DNA from: Candidatus Blautia faecipullorum
Lineage (GTDB): Bacteria; Bacillota; Clostridia; Lachnospirales; Lachnospiraceae
Length of the DNA stretch: 64,000 bases
NCBI GenBank assembly: GCA_019115125.1
Contig: DXEG01000039.1
Location: forward strand, 1-64,000
Direction: 5' to 3'
Shown: one piece after another, positions 35,950-43,772 of the stretch
Layout: each line of letters opens with the position of its first letter
How positions within the stretch are numbered: the stretch's first letter is position 1
The notes under the pieces: generated by a model
The model's input: the letters and a program-made list of their open reading frames with translations, nothing else
Databases searched by the model: none
Told to the model about the DNA's origin: nothing
Made by a program: the position numbers and the translations under genes

Positions 35950-36109
35950 ATAAGTTCAGCCATACAGTGGTCGGCAAGCACAAAACATGCCTGCATGTTT
36001 TTGCGAGCGGACATCTGTATGAGCTGAGCGCCCGTTTATGAGTAAAACAGTGGCGTTAGCCACAGTAAGCACACAGTGCGGTTTTACGAATGGCGCGCGC
36101 TGAACTTAT
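35950..36109 (-). other. Multi-branched palindromic element downstream of thiZ
   Basis: 160 bases with no coding frame. The ends ATAAGTTCAGC and GCTGAACTTAT make an 11-bp closing stem. Inside lie nested pairs: GTAAAAC/GTTTTAC enclosing GCAC-TGT-GTGC and GTGGC-TAAC-GCCAC, and CATACAG/CTGTATG enclosing AAAACATGC-AG-GCATGTTTT. No U-run follows, so it is not a simple terminator. It begins 12 bases beyond the thiZ stop. Confidence 0.6.
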
Positions 36110-36121
36110 CGTTAATGTCCA

Positions 36122-36859
36122 CTACGCAAGAGCCGCCAGTATCTCCCTCTTATAATTCAGGAACTCTTCCGTGAGATTAAAGTCTTTCCTGCGGGGCTTC
36201 GGCTCACGGATCACAATCTCTTTTGTAAGCTGGCCCGGTCTCCCGGTCAGCAGGAAGATCCTGTCAGAAAGCAGCACCGCCTCGTCAATATCGTGGGTAA
36301 TAAAAAGAGTGGACAGCTTTATCTTTTCCATAATGTTGAGATACCATGTATGCATACTGCTTTTTGTGATGGTATCAAGAGCGGAAAAGGGTTCGTCAAG
36401 CAGCGCCACGTTCCGGGAAAACATGTACGTTCTCATCAGAGCGGCTCTCTGCCTCATTCCGCCCGAGAGCTGCCGGGGATACTGCTTCTGTGTCCCCTCA
36501 AGCCCGAACTCCTTAAAATAAGGCGCCGCCTGGAGTCTGGCTTCTTTTTTCTTCGTTCCTCTTATCATAAGAGGAAGCGCCACATTGTCTTCAATGGTAC
36601 GATAGGGAAGAAGGAGATCCTTCTGCAGCATGTAGCTGATCCGCCCCGGCTTCCCGGTAATATCCTCTCCATCCAGAAGCACCTGCCCCCCGTCCGGTTC
36701 GGTCAGTCCGGAAATCACGTTAAAAAGCGTGGTTTTTCCGCCGCCGCTGACTCCCAGGATACTGACAAGCTCGCCGGGATGGAGGGTCAGGCTGATATTC
36801 TCTATGATCTTTCTGCCGTCAAAGGATTTACTTACGTTTTTTACCGTCAATTCTGACAT
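36122..36859 (-). CDS. thiZ: HMP/thiamine ABC transporter ATP-binding protein
   Basis: 245-residue ABC ATPase. Walker A GVSGGGKTT (about 37), Q-loop, signature LSGGMRQRAAL (about 138) and Walker B NVALLDEPFSALD (about 155-167) with switch His in LFITHDID. It resembles SsuB/TauB-type ATPases. It is the last gene of the TPP-riboswitch operon and follows thiY by 14 bases, so energises import of a thiamine precursor (hydroxymethylpyrimidine or its salvage form). Substrate comes from the context, not from this protein. Confidence 0.9.
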   Translation of the reverse strand: MSELTVKNVSKSFDGRKIIENISLTLHPGELVSILGVSGGGKTTLFNVISGLTEPDGGQVLLDGEDITGKPGRISYMLQKDLLLPYRTIEDNVALPLMIRGTKKKEARLQAAPYFKEFGLEGTQKQYPRQLSGGMRQRAALMRTYMFSRNVALLDEPFSALDTITKSSMHTWYLNIMEKIKLSTLFITHDIDEAVLLSDRIFLLTGRPGQLTKEIVIREPKPRRKDFNLTEEFLNYKREILAALA

Positions 36860-36873
36860 AGTCCGTTTCCTTC

Positions 36874-37866
36874 CTACTCCGGAAGATAATCATTAGAAAA
36901 TCCTGTGTTCTCCGGGATTTCTGTTTCTGACAGACCGTTCTCATTCAGCCACTGATAGAAGGCGTTCCATCTTTCCGGATCCATGTATCCCCACTGATCC
37001 ACTTCCGCCTTATACTGATCTTTCAGATATTCCTGGCTGGCAAGTACAAGCTCCTTGTCCAGCTCCGGCGCCGCTTCGCAGAGAATGTCCGCCGCTTCCT
37101 CCGGGTTCTCAATGGCATATTCATATCCGTCGCGCAGCGCTGTCAGGAATTTCTTCGCAGTCTCCGGCTCTTCTTCCAGAAATTCATTATTGGCGATCAC
37201 CACCGGAGTATAATAATCGAATACAGGATTGATATCCTTAAAAGCAAAATAATCAGTTTCTATCCCGCTGAGCTCAAACTTCACTCCCGCCCAGGCGTAA
37301 AAGATCCAGATCGCGTCCACGGATTCTGATTCCAGAGCGGAAACCTCATCCGTAACAGTGCTGGGGATCATTTCCACCTTGCTGAAGTCTCCTCCGTCTT
37401 CCTCCACTACATTCTCTATCATGGCGACCTCAATCGGGCTGTCCCAGGTAGCATATTTCTTTCCTTCCATGCCCTTCGGCGTATCCATCCCCTCGCCCTT
37501 GCGGGAGATAATACCGGAAGTATTGTGCTGGATCAGAGCGGCTACCGCAGTGGTGGGAAGGGCATCATCTCCCGCTACTCCCGGAGCCATGGTATCCTGG
37601 AACGAAACTCCGAACTGAGCCTTGCCTGAGGCTACCAGAGCGTCCGCTCCGTCCTCGGGCGGCTGTACGATCTCCACCTCAAGGCCCTGATCCTCAAAGT
37701 ACCCCAGACTCTGCGCCGCGTACAGGCCTGTATGGTTGGTATTCGGCGTCCAGTCCAGTACAAAGGTGATCTTTTCTTTTTCCCCGCTGTCCGCGGAAAC
37801 AGGCGCTGCGGCGCCTACCGTCATTAACGCGGCAAGTCCTGCCGCCAGTATTCTTTTTTTATTCAT
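36874..37866 (-). CDS. thiY: HMP/thiamine ABC transporter substrate-binding protein (NMT1/THI5-like)
   Basis: 330 residues, exported: signal peptide about 1-26 ending PVSA-DSG, no lipobox Cys. LDWTPNTNHTGLYAAQSLGY (about 37-56) is the classic NMT1/THI5/ThiY opening that binds formylaminopyrimidine or HMP. Start is set at the ATG at 37866 because GGGAGG is six bases upstream; the ATG at 37872 abuts it. Overlaps thiX by eight bases. Third gene of the TPP-regulated operon. Confidence 0.9.
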   Translation of the reverse strand: MNKKRILAAGLAALMTVGAAAPVSADSGEKEKITFVLDWTPNTNHTGLYAAQSLGYFEDQGLEVEIVQPPEDGADALVASGKAQFGVSFQDTMAPGVAGDDALPTTAVAALIQHNTSGIISRKGEGMDTPKGMEGKKYATWDSPIEVAMIENVVEEDGGDFSKVEMIPSTVTDEVSALESESVDAIWIFYAWAGVKFELSGIETDYFAFKDINPVFDYYTPVVIANNEFLEEEPETAKKFLTALRDGYEYAIENPEEAADILCEAAPELDKELVLASQEYLKDQYKAEVDQWGYMDPERWNAFYQWLNENGLSETEIPENTGFSNDYLPE

Positions 37867-38626
37867 GTGCATCCTCCCATGGCATACATTTTTTCTGTAG
37901 AAAATCCACCAGCTTCATCAAAAGAAGACTGATGATCGAAATCAAAAATATAACAGCAAACATTTTATCAAAGGCAAAGGCTTTTTTTACACGGGTCATA
38001 TAAACGCCCAGCCCGCTGAAGCCTCCCAGCCATTCTGAGATCACCGCTCCCACAACCGAGTACGCGGCCGAAATCCTGAGGCTGGAAAAGAACTGGCCCA
38101 TAGCTCCCGGAAGCTTGACATACCGGAATATCTGCATCCTGCCGGCTCCCATAGAACGGAGAAGATTCATAGTATCCTTGTCCGCGCTTCTTAATCCTGT
38201 CAGCACCCCCACTGTCACCGGGAAAAATGTGGTGATCACAATGAGGATCACCTTGGGCAGCATCTCGTACCCGAACCACAGCACCAGAAGAGGCGCGATG
38301 GCTACGGTGGGAATCGTCTGCGTCAGCACTACCAGCGGATAAACCGCTTTGTAGAGCTTTTCAAAGCGATCCATAAGAACCGCCACCACAAAGCCCACGG
38401 CCACGCCGCAGAGCAGCCCTATAAAAGCTTCTGTCAGCGTCACTCTTAAGTGGGACATCAGCAGCGGAAATTCCTCCACAAAGGCGGAAACCACCTGAAC
38501 CGGCGAAGGAAGCATATATCCCGGTACGATTCCCAGCACGCAAACAATCTGCCATACGGCCAGCAGCACCAGGAGCGCCGCCAGAGTATTAATCGTCGAG
38601 GTGATGTTTTGTAACCTTTTTCTCAA
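37859..38626 (-). CDS. thiX: HMP/thiamine ABC transporter permease
   Basis: 255-residue inner membrane permease with about six hydrophobic segments and the BPD-type EAA loop (SADKDTMNLLRSMGAGRMQ, then FRYVKLPGA). No ATG lies at a suitable place; GAGAGGTG seven bases before TTG at 38626 makes TTG the likely start, and the gene overlaps the preceding thiamine-binding gene by 38 bases. The frame is open further upstream to 38704, but that part would lie wholly within the preceding gene. Second gene of the operon. Confidence 0.82.
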   Translation of the reverse strand: MRKRLQNITSTINTLAALLVLLAVWQIVCVLGIVPGYMLPSPVQVVSAFVEEFPLLMSHLRVTLTEAFIGLLCGVAVGFVVAVLMDRFEKLYKAVYPLVVLTQTIPTVAIAPLLVLWFGYEMLPKVILIVITTFFPVTVGVLTGLRSADKDTMNLLRSMGAGRMQIFRYVKLPGAMGQFFSSLRISAAYSVVGAVISEWLGGFSGLGVYMTRVKKAFAFDKMFAVIFLISIISLLLMKLVDFLQKKCMPWEDAHE

Positions 38627-38891
38627 TGGTAAGCACCTCTCCCTCCGGGCGGTAAGAAACCTTAATATAAGCCGCCACAGACGGAGCGCCCGCGCGGACA
38701 GCAATGTGCTGACATTCCTTTACAATGTCCATCAGCTCGTCATAATCTCCCTCAATGGCAGTTTCAAAAGGTCCCACATAACAGTTCAGCCCTGTGCTTT
38801 TTATGTAGGCGATCACCTCGTCTACCACCCGGATCAGCTCCTCGTCGTCTTTTGCTTCAGGAAGCACCTGAATAGCTACGCTTGCGTTCAT
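38589..38891 (-). CDS. Thiamine-binding protein (MTH1187/YkoF-like)
   Basis: 100-residue ferredoxin-fold protein of the MTH1187/YkoF group that binds thiamine or HMP. ASVAIQVLPE at the start and NCYVGPFETAIEGDYDEL in the middle are typical. Start is the ATG at 38891, eight bases after AAGGAGG; the ATG at 38897 is too close to it. First gene of the riboswitch-controlled thiamine operon. Likely role is intracellular binding or chaperoning of the vitamin. Confidence 0.85.
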   Translation of the reverse strand: MNASVAIQVLPEAKDDEELIRVVDEVIAYIKSTGLNCYVGPFETAIEGDYDELMDIVKECQHIAVRAGAPSVAAYIKVSYRPEGEVLTIEKKVTKHHLDD

Positions 38892-38954
38892 TTTCATTTC
38901 CTCCTTTACATAGTATGAAAATTTGTTTCATAGAAAAACCGGCCTGCTCAGAAC

Positions 38955-39108
38955 AAAGTATGCAAGCACACTTTGCGCGCCAGATGAAGACTGCCGCAGG
39001 CAGTCATAATTCCGCATGCATCTGGTCGCATCCATCGCGGAGCGTTTTTATATCATAGGAAAATTAACGCTTTCACGCATTAACGCAACAAGCTATCTCC
39101 TATGTATG
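38955..39108 (-). other. Structured leader segment of the thiamine operon
   Basis: Non-coding region between the riboswitch terminator and the first gene. It has CCAGATG/CATCTGG (38980-38986 and 39019-39025) enclosing a perfect GACTGCC-TGC-GGCAGTC hairpin, CAAAGT/ACTTTG (38955-38976), direct repeats of GCGTTAA (about 39064-39087), and CATAGGA/TCCTATG arms near the 5' end. No known RNA class matches. It shares GTGCTTGC and CGCAAA words with the element after thiZ. Confidence 0.5.
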
Positions 39109-39112
39109 ATAT

Positions 39113-39142
39113 AAAAAACTCCCGCAGGGAACCTACGGGAGT
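39113..39142 (-). terminator. Riboswitch-controlled terminator of the thiamine operon
   Basis: Minus-strand ACTCCCG/CGGGAGT with an inner AGG/CCT pair and a run of six T. It follows the TPP aptamer directly and is the expression platform. Confidence 0.85.
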
Positions 39143-39167
39143 CAGCTTCAAAAAGCATAACGATCCA

Positions 39168-39262
39168 ATATATTTCCTACGCTGGCATTATCCAGATCAG
39201 GTCAACGGGTCCGATACGAATACGGTATCAATCTCAGCCGGGCTTCCCCAGCACCCCTTTTG
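39168..39262 (-). ncRNA. TPP riboswitch (THI element)
   Basis: Minus strand carries GGGGTGC, the pyrimidine-binding GGCTGAGA, and the pyrophosphate-sensing CCTGATCTGGATAATGCCAG followed by CGTAGGAA, the diagnostic TPP aptamer motifs in order. It precedes a thiamine-binding protein and an HMP-type ABC importer, with a terminator downstream, so excess TPP should shut the operon off. Confidence 0.97.
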
Positions 39263-39279
39263 GTTTGACTATATACATG

Positions 39280-39307
39280 AGTCTACCATGAAAAATAAAA
39301 AAGTCAA
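39280..39307 (-). promoter_or_regulatory. Promoter of the TPP-riboswitch operon
   Basis: Minus-strand TTGACT (39302-39307), 16-base spacer, TAGACT (39280-39285), about 12 bases before the aptamer. Confidence 0.7.
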
Positions 39308-39336
39308 GAAATTTCCTCAAAAGATTGCATCTCGCT

Positions 39337-40704
39337 TTAAATCCCCGCCGCGATATGTCTTGCCACATAGATTCCGCTGGCCGACGCATGGGACAGGGAA
39401 TGGGTCACGCCGCTGCCGTCGCCGATGATATACAGTCCCTTATAACAGCTCTCAAGGTTTTCGTCAATCTCCACTTCCATATTATAAAATTTGACCTCCA
39501 CTCCATAGAGAAGCGTATCGTCATTGGCTGTTCCTGGAGCCACCTTATCAAGAGCATAGATCATTTCAATGATGCCGTCCAGGATCCTTTTTGGCAGCAC
39601 CAGGCTAAGATCTCCCGGCGTAGCCATAAGGGTCGGCCTTACCAGGCCTTCCTCCACTCTTTTTACGGTGCTTCTCCGGCCCCGGACCAGATCGCCGAAT
39701 CTCTGGACGATCACGCCGCCGCCCAGCATATTGGACAGTCTTGCGATGCTTTCCCCGTATCCGTTGCTGTCTTTAAAGGGCTCTGAAAAATGCTTGGACA
39801 CCAGCAGGGCGAAATTCGTATTTTCCGTTTTCCGGTCGTCGCCCTCATAGCTGTGTCCGTTTACCGTAATGATCCCATTGGTATTTTCATTTACCACAAT
39901 TCCGTTGGGATTCATGCAGAAGGTGCGCACATTATCCTCAAATTTTTCCGTCCGGTATACAATTTTGCTTTCATACAGCTCGTCTGTCAGATGGGAAAAG
40001 ATCACTGCCGGGAGCTCCACCCGCACGCCGATATCCACGCGGTTGGATTTTGTGGGAATCTTCATTTCCTTACATACCTTTTCCATCCATTTGCTGCCGC
40101 TTCTCCCCACGGAAACAATACATTTCTCCGCTTCACAGACGACATTTCCACAGACGGCCCGGTATCCGTTTTCCGTTTTTTCCAGTCTGTCCACCGGGGT
40201 GTCAAAATAGAAATCCACATGATCTTTCATATGATCATACAAATTCTCCAGCACCACATAATTAATATCTGTTCCCAGATGCCGGACAGAAGCGTTCAGA
40301 AGATTCAGCTTATTCTGCAGGCAGAGCTTCTTGAATTTTGTCCCCGCTGTAGAATAAAGCTTCGTTCCCCTACCGCCATATTCCATATTGATATCATCCA
40401 CATACTTCATTAGATCAATGGCCTGTTTCTTTCCGATATGCTCGTAAAGAGTCCCGCCGAAATCGTTGGTAATATTATACTTCCCATCGGAAAACGCTCC
40501 CGCGCCGCCGAATCCGCACATGATAGAGCATCGTTTGCAGTTGATGCAGCTTTTTACCTTTACGCCGTCGATGGGGCATTTTCTCTTTTCCAGAGAATAC
40601 CCCTCCTCGAACACGGCGACCTTATATTCCGGTTTTTCCTTCATCAGCTCATAAGCGGCAAAAATGCCTCCCGGACCTGCTCCTATAATCATCACATCGT
40701 ACTT
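39337..40704 (-). CDS. Uncharacterised FAD-dependent dehydrogenase (COG2509-type)
   Basis: 455-residue flavoprotein with the FAD-binding Rossmann motif IIGAGPGGIFAAYELM (6-21) and C-terminal GLYIIGDGSGVTHSLSHA. A Cys cluster KSCINCKRCSIMCGFGGAG (about 52-70) is typical of this family. The ATG at 40704 follows AGGGAGG; an upstream in-frame ATG at 40734 would lie inside the riboswitch terminator. It lies behind a guanine-class riboswitch. Substrate is unknown; the family is widely described only as a putative dehydrogenase. Confidence 0.85.
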   Translation of the reverse strand, partial: KYDVMIIGAGPGGIFAAYELMKEKPEYKVAVFEEGYSLEKRKCPIDGVKVKSCINCKRCSIMCGFGGAGAFSDGKYNITNDFGGTLYEHIGKKQAIDLMKYVDDINMEYGGRGTKLYSTAGTKFKKLCLQNKLNLLNASVRHLGTDINYVVLENLYDHMKDHVDFYFDTPVDRLEKTENGYRAVCGNVVCEAEKCIVSVGRSGSKWMEKVCKEMKIPTKSNRVDIGVRVELPAVIFSHLTDELYESKIVYRTEKFEDNVRTFCMNPNGIVVNENTNGIITVNGHSYEGDDRKTENTNFALLVSKHFSEPFKDSNGYGESIARLSNMLGGGVIVQRFGDLVRGRRSTVKRVEEGLVRPTLMATPGDLSLVLPKRILDGIIEMIYALDKVAPGTANDDTLLYGVEVKFYNMEVEIDENLESCYKGLYIIGDGSGVTHSLSHASASGIYVARHIAAGI

Positions 40705-40721
40705 CATAAAAACCTCCCTGT

Positions 40722-40790
40722 ACATAAAAAACAAAACTGCCGCATATCAGATTATGATCCCGGGATCATAGTCAACTATTTGCGGCAGTT
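40722..40790 (-). terminator. Terminator of the purine riboswitch
   Basis: Minus-strand AACTGCCGCA (40781-40790) pairs with TGCGGCAGTT (40735-40744) around an inner perfect palindrome TATGATCCCGGGATCATA, then a T-rich run. The 5' arm is also P3 and L3 of the aptamer, so the two folds exclude each other. Confidence 0.85.
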
Positions 40791-40832
40791 GGTAGAAACG
40801 CTCAACCATATCTTGAGCTTATATAAATCCAA
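40763..40832 (-). ncRNA. Purine riboswitch aptamer, guanine type
   Basis: Minus strand has TATATAA (J1/2), P2 GCTCAA/TTGAGC with loop GATATGG, J2/3 GTTTCTACC, P3 AACT/AGTT with loop GCCGCAAAT, and J3/1 GACTATG. The C in GACTATG (position 74 in xpt numbering) predicts guanine or hypoxanthine rather than adenine. P1 is GGAT/ATCC extended with a bulge. Confidence 0.9.
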
Positions 40833-40912
40833 AAATATTTTATAGGATATACCCTGGTTCGTCAAGGGTCTGCACAGCATTTATCTTAATCTTAATTTCA
40901 GTTCTGCCCTTT

Positions 40913-41380
40913 CTAATTCATTAAAGAAATGAAAAGATTCAGGTACCCCGCAAAGGTCACCCAGAGAAGATATGGAACCATCAGATATCCCGCTCTTTCA
41001 TCGACTGTATAAAAATACCGGGCGGCAGCCAGTATCAGGCACCATAATAGAACCAGCCACAAAAAAGAGAAGAAATACCACTGGCATTGAAAAAAGAAAA
41101 CCGGCCAGAGAAAATTGACGGCAAGCTGCAGCCCGTAGAGAAACAGACTCTCCAGCTTATTCTCTGTCTGCTTCGATACAACAACAAGGTAAGAGGCGAT
41201 TCCCATGAGTATATACAAAATCGTCCACATTACAGGAAAAAGCCATCCCGGCGGCGACAGCGGCGGTTTGTTCAAAAGCTTATAGGCTTCCATGCCGTCT
41301 TTTGTAATCCACCCGGAAAGCGCGCCCGCCAGAAGCGGCACAGCCAGACAGATCAGCAATATTTTTGTGTTCTTTTTCAC
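40913..41380 (-). CDS. TspO/MBR family membrane protein
   Basis: 155-residue protein with five hydrophobic segments. KPPLSPPGWLFPVMWTILYI (about 38-57) is the hallmark TspO segment, and LNLFISLMN at the end fits the fifth helix. TspO proteins bind porphyrins and act in stress and tetrapyrrole handling; bacterial roles vary. Monocistronic, read away from the MATE gene. No Cys-rich or heme-binding additions. Confidence 0.92.
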   Translation of the reverse strand: MKKNTKILLICLAVPLLAGALSGWITKDGMEAYKLLNKPPLSPPGWLFPVMWTILYILMGIASYLVVVSKQTENKLESLFLYGLQLAVNFLWPVFFFQCQWYFFSFLWLVLLWCLILAAARYFYTVDERAGYLMVPYLLWVTFAGYLNLFISLMN

Positions 41381-41542
41381 TCCAGGGAACCTCCCGGCAC
41401 ATTCATTTACTATAATCAGATTATATGCGGAAAGAAACTGTCCTATACAGTAAAGGCTGTTTTCTTTGGCAAATATTGCTTTTTCCGGCAGAGAATGTCA
41501 TAATAATCATAATTCTCAGGAAAGGAAAACCAGAATTAAGGA

Positions 41543-42874
41543 ATGATTACTGATCTTACCAAAGAACATCCCAACAAAACCCTCTGGCGGTTCGCGCTGC
41601 CGTTGTTTATAAGCGTTATATTTCAGCAGCTTTACAATATTGCCGACAGTATGATCGCCGGCCGTTTCGCAGGAGAGCATGCTCTGGCCGCAGTGGGAGC
41701 CTCTTATCCCATCACCGTTATTTTTATGGCCTTTGCCGTTGGGATCAATTTGGGAGCATCCGTGGTTGTCTCCCGTTGTTTCGGCGCAAAGAATTATCCA
41801 GATATGAAAACAGCGGTCAGTACCGCGTTTATTTCCTGTGCGGCTCTGAGCGCCGCCCTTTCTGTATTCGGATATCTATTCTGTCCTCTTATGATGGAGC
41901 TGATCCATACGCCTGATAATATTTTTAACGACGGCGTACTGTATCTGAATATTTATATTTACGGTCTGGCTTTCCTGCTTTTTTATAACGTATGCACCGG
42001 AATCTATACGGCTCTCGGCGACTCCAGGACCCCGCTCCTCTTTCTTTTAGGCTCTTCACTGGGCAATATTATCCTGGATTATATCTTTGTGGCACGTTTT
42101 CACTGGGATGTGGCCGGGGTTGCCTGGGCCACCTTTCTCGCGCAGGGTGTCTCTGCGGTTCTGGCTGTCGCATCCCTGTTCCGCAGGCTCAGGCGGCTTC
42201 CCGGAAAACGTTCGGCCCTGTTCGACAGACTACTTTTCATTCAGATTGCCGCCATTGCCATCCCAAGTATTATGCAGCAGAGCGTCCTGTCTGTGGGAAA
42301 TCTTTTCGTACAGGATATTGTAAACCGGTTCGGCTCTTCCGTAATTGCCGGCTATTCTGCCGCTGTAAAGCTCAATACCTTTGCCGTCAATTCTTTCATG
42401 TCTCTGGGAAGCTGTCTTTCCAGCTATACGGCCCAAAATATCGGAGCCGGCAGAAAAGACCGCATCCCCCTGGGCTTTTGGGCCGGAGTCCGCCTTGCCC
42501 TGACCGCCGCAGTTCCTTTCGTGCTGTTTTATTTTGGTCTCAGCCGTCAGATCATGGGGCTCTTTCTGGAAAGCCGCAGCCATGAAGCCATCCGGGCAGG
42601 CATGGAATTTCTCAGATTTGTCAGTCCCTGTTATTTTATGATCGCCATCAAGCTGATGACCGACGGGATTATCCGGGGTTCCGGAGCCATGAAATATTTT
42701 GTGATTGCCACAGTGCCGGATCTGATCCTCCGTATCGTTCTGGCAAACATTTTTTCCGCTTTTTTTCAGAGTACAGGCATCTGGATGGCCTGGCCCTTCG
42801 GCTGGACCGCAACTACAGCCCTGACTATAATTTTTTACAGGAAAATATTGGCTGAATGGAAAACCACAGATTAG
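41543..42874 (+). CDS. MATE family efflux transporter
   Basis: 443 residues with about twelve hydrophobic segments in two similar halves, as in NorM/DinF-type cation/drug antiporters. N-terminal NKTLWRFALPLFISVIFQQL and YNIADSMIAGRF are typical, and the second half repeats IQIAAIAIPSIMQQSVLSVG. The 3' end overlaps the convergent GT8 gene by four bases. No linked regulator is evident. Drug substrate cannot be predicted. Confidence 0.92.
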   Translation: MITDLTKEHPNKTLWRFALPLFISVIFQQLYNIADSMIAGRFAGEHALAAVGASYPITVIFMAFAVGINLGASVVVSRCFGAKNYPDMKTAVSTAFISCAALSAALSVFGYLFCPLMMELIHTPDNIFNDGVLYLNIYIYGLAFLLFYNVCTGIYTALGDSRTPLLFLLGSSLGNIILDYIFVARFHWDVAGVAWATFLAQGVSAVLAVASLFRRLRRLPGKRSALFDRLLFIQIAAIAIPSIMQQSVLSVGNLFVQDIVNRFGSSVIAGYSAAVKLNTFAVNSFMSLGSCLSSYTAQNIGAGRKDRIPLGFWAGVRLALTAAVPFVLFYFGLSRQIMGLFLESRSHEAIRAGMEFLRFVSPCYFMIAIKLMTDGIIRGSGAMKYFVIATVPDLILRIVLANIFSAFFQSTGIWMAWPFGWTATTALTIIFYRKILAEWKTTD

Positions 42875-43725
42875 TTCAATACTGCAAGGCTGCCTTTACT
42901 TCTCCTTATTCCTGTCCAGGAGCGCTTTGCCAGCTTTTCATAGTGCTTATACAACACGCCGAACCGGTAAAGATATCCCGGCTTCCATGGTTTTGATTTT
43001 CCGCAGAAATGCAGAACCGCCGTATTTTCCATAACCCAGTCCAGATTGTACTGTGCGGAGCTGCGCACCATATAATTATTGTAATTACGCGCGTCATAAT
43101 TCCAGAGAGAGTCGTCCAGTGGAAGAACTCTGTCGCCGTACATGGCGTTCAGAAGGTCCTGGTCGGGGAGCACAAGCTCCATCCGGTGTTCTTCCACATA
43201 TTCAAATATTTTTTCCGGAATGATCAGCCTTCTGCCAAGCTTTAGATTCATCAGAAGAACGCCTGAATTATAGTAGTCGTGTTCCACTCCCAGACGGAGC
43301 TTATTCACTCCGTTGGCAAACTCAGTCTTTCCCGTATGGGCTGCCGCCGCAAACAAATTTTCTCCCAGCTCCGTCTCCCAGACGGCGTTCAGAGGATTAA
43401 TGATCAGGATGTCCGGATCAAGATAAAGAACCTTGTCCGTCTTTTCCGGCAGCATCTGCGGCGCCAGAAGACGGTAGTACATCTCCACCGGATAACGGCT
43501 GCTTACAGGCGCCCCCTCGAATAAAGTCTCATCCATCTGAACCGGAATAAAATCGTATCCGGCCTCCCGACACCAGTTCTCCGTCTGCCTTAAAAGTATG
43601 TCCGGCAGGCGGTTATGCAGAATATATAAAGAGATCCTTGTACCGGGATTATTGATTTTCATAGACGTAAGCAGCACCTGAAGCCGGGGAAAATAATTTT
43701 CGTCAAGCGTCACTAATATATTCAA
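42871..43725 (-). CDS. Glycosyltransferase family 8
   Basis: 284 residues. LVTLDENYFPRLQVLLTSM at the start and DKVLYLDPDILIIN (about 96-109) with the DxD metal motif mark GT8 (LgtC/GatA-like); YYNSGVLLMNLK and HFCGKSKPW further down fit the nucleotide-sugar site. Likely adds a hexose from UDP-sugar to a surface glycan or teichoic acid. Convergent with the MATE gene, upstream neighbour is ftsH. Acceptor unknown. Confidence 0.92.
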   Translation of the reverse strand: MNILVTLDENYFPRLQVLLTSMKINNPGTRISLYILHNRLPDILLRQTENWCREAGYDFIPVQMDETLFEGAPVSSRYPVEMYYRLLAPQMLPEKTDKVLYLDPDILIINPLNAVWETELGENLFAAAAHTGKTEFANGVNKLRLGVEHDYYNSGVLLMNLKLGRRLIIPEKIFEYVEEHRMELVLPDQDLLNAMYGDRVLPLDDSLWNYDARNYNNYMVRSSAQYNLDWVMENTAVLHFCGKSKPWKPGYLYRFGVLYKHYEKLAKRSWTGIRRSKGSLAVLN

Positions 43726-43772
43726 TTTTCAATCCTCCAAAAATTCTGTTCGCCATAGCGGAAACCCGAAGA

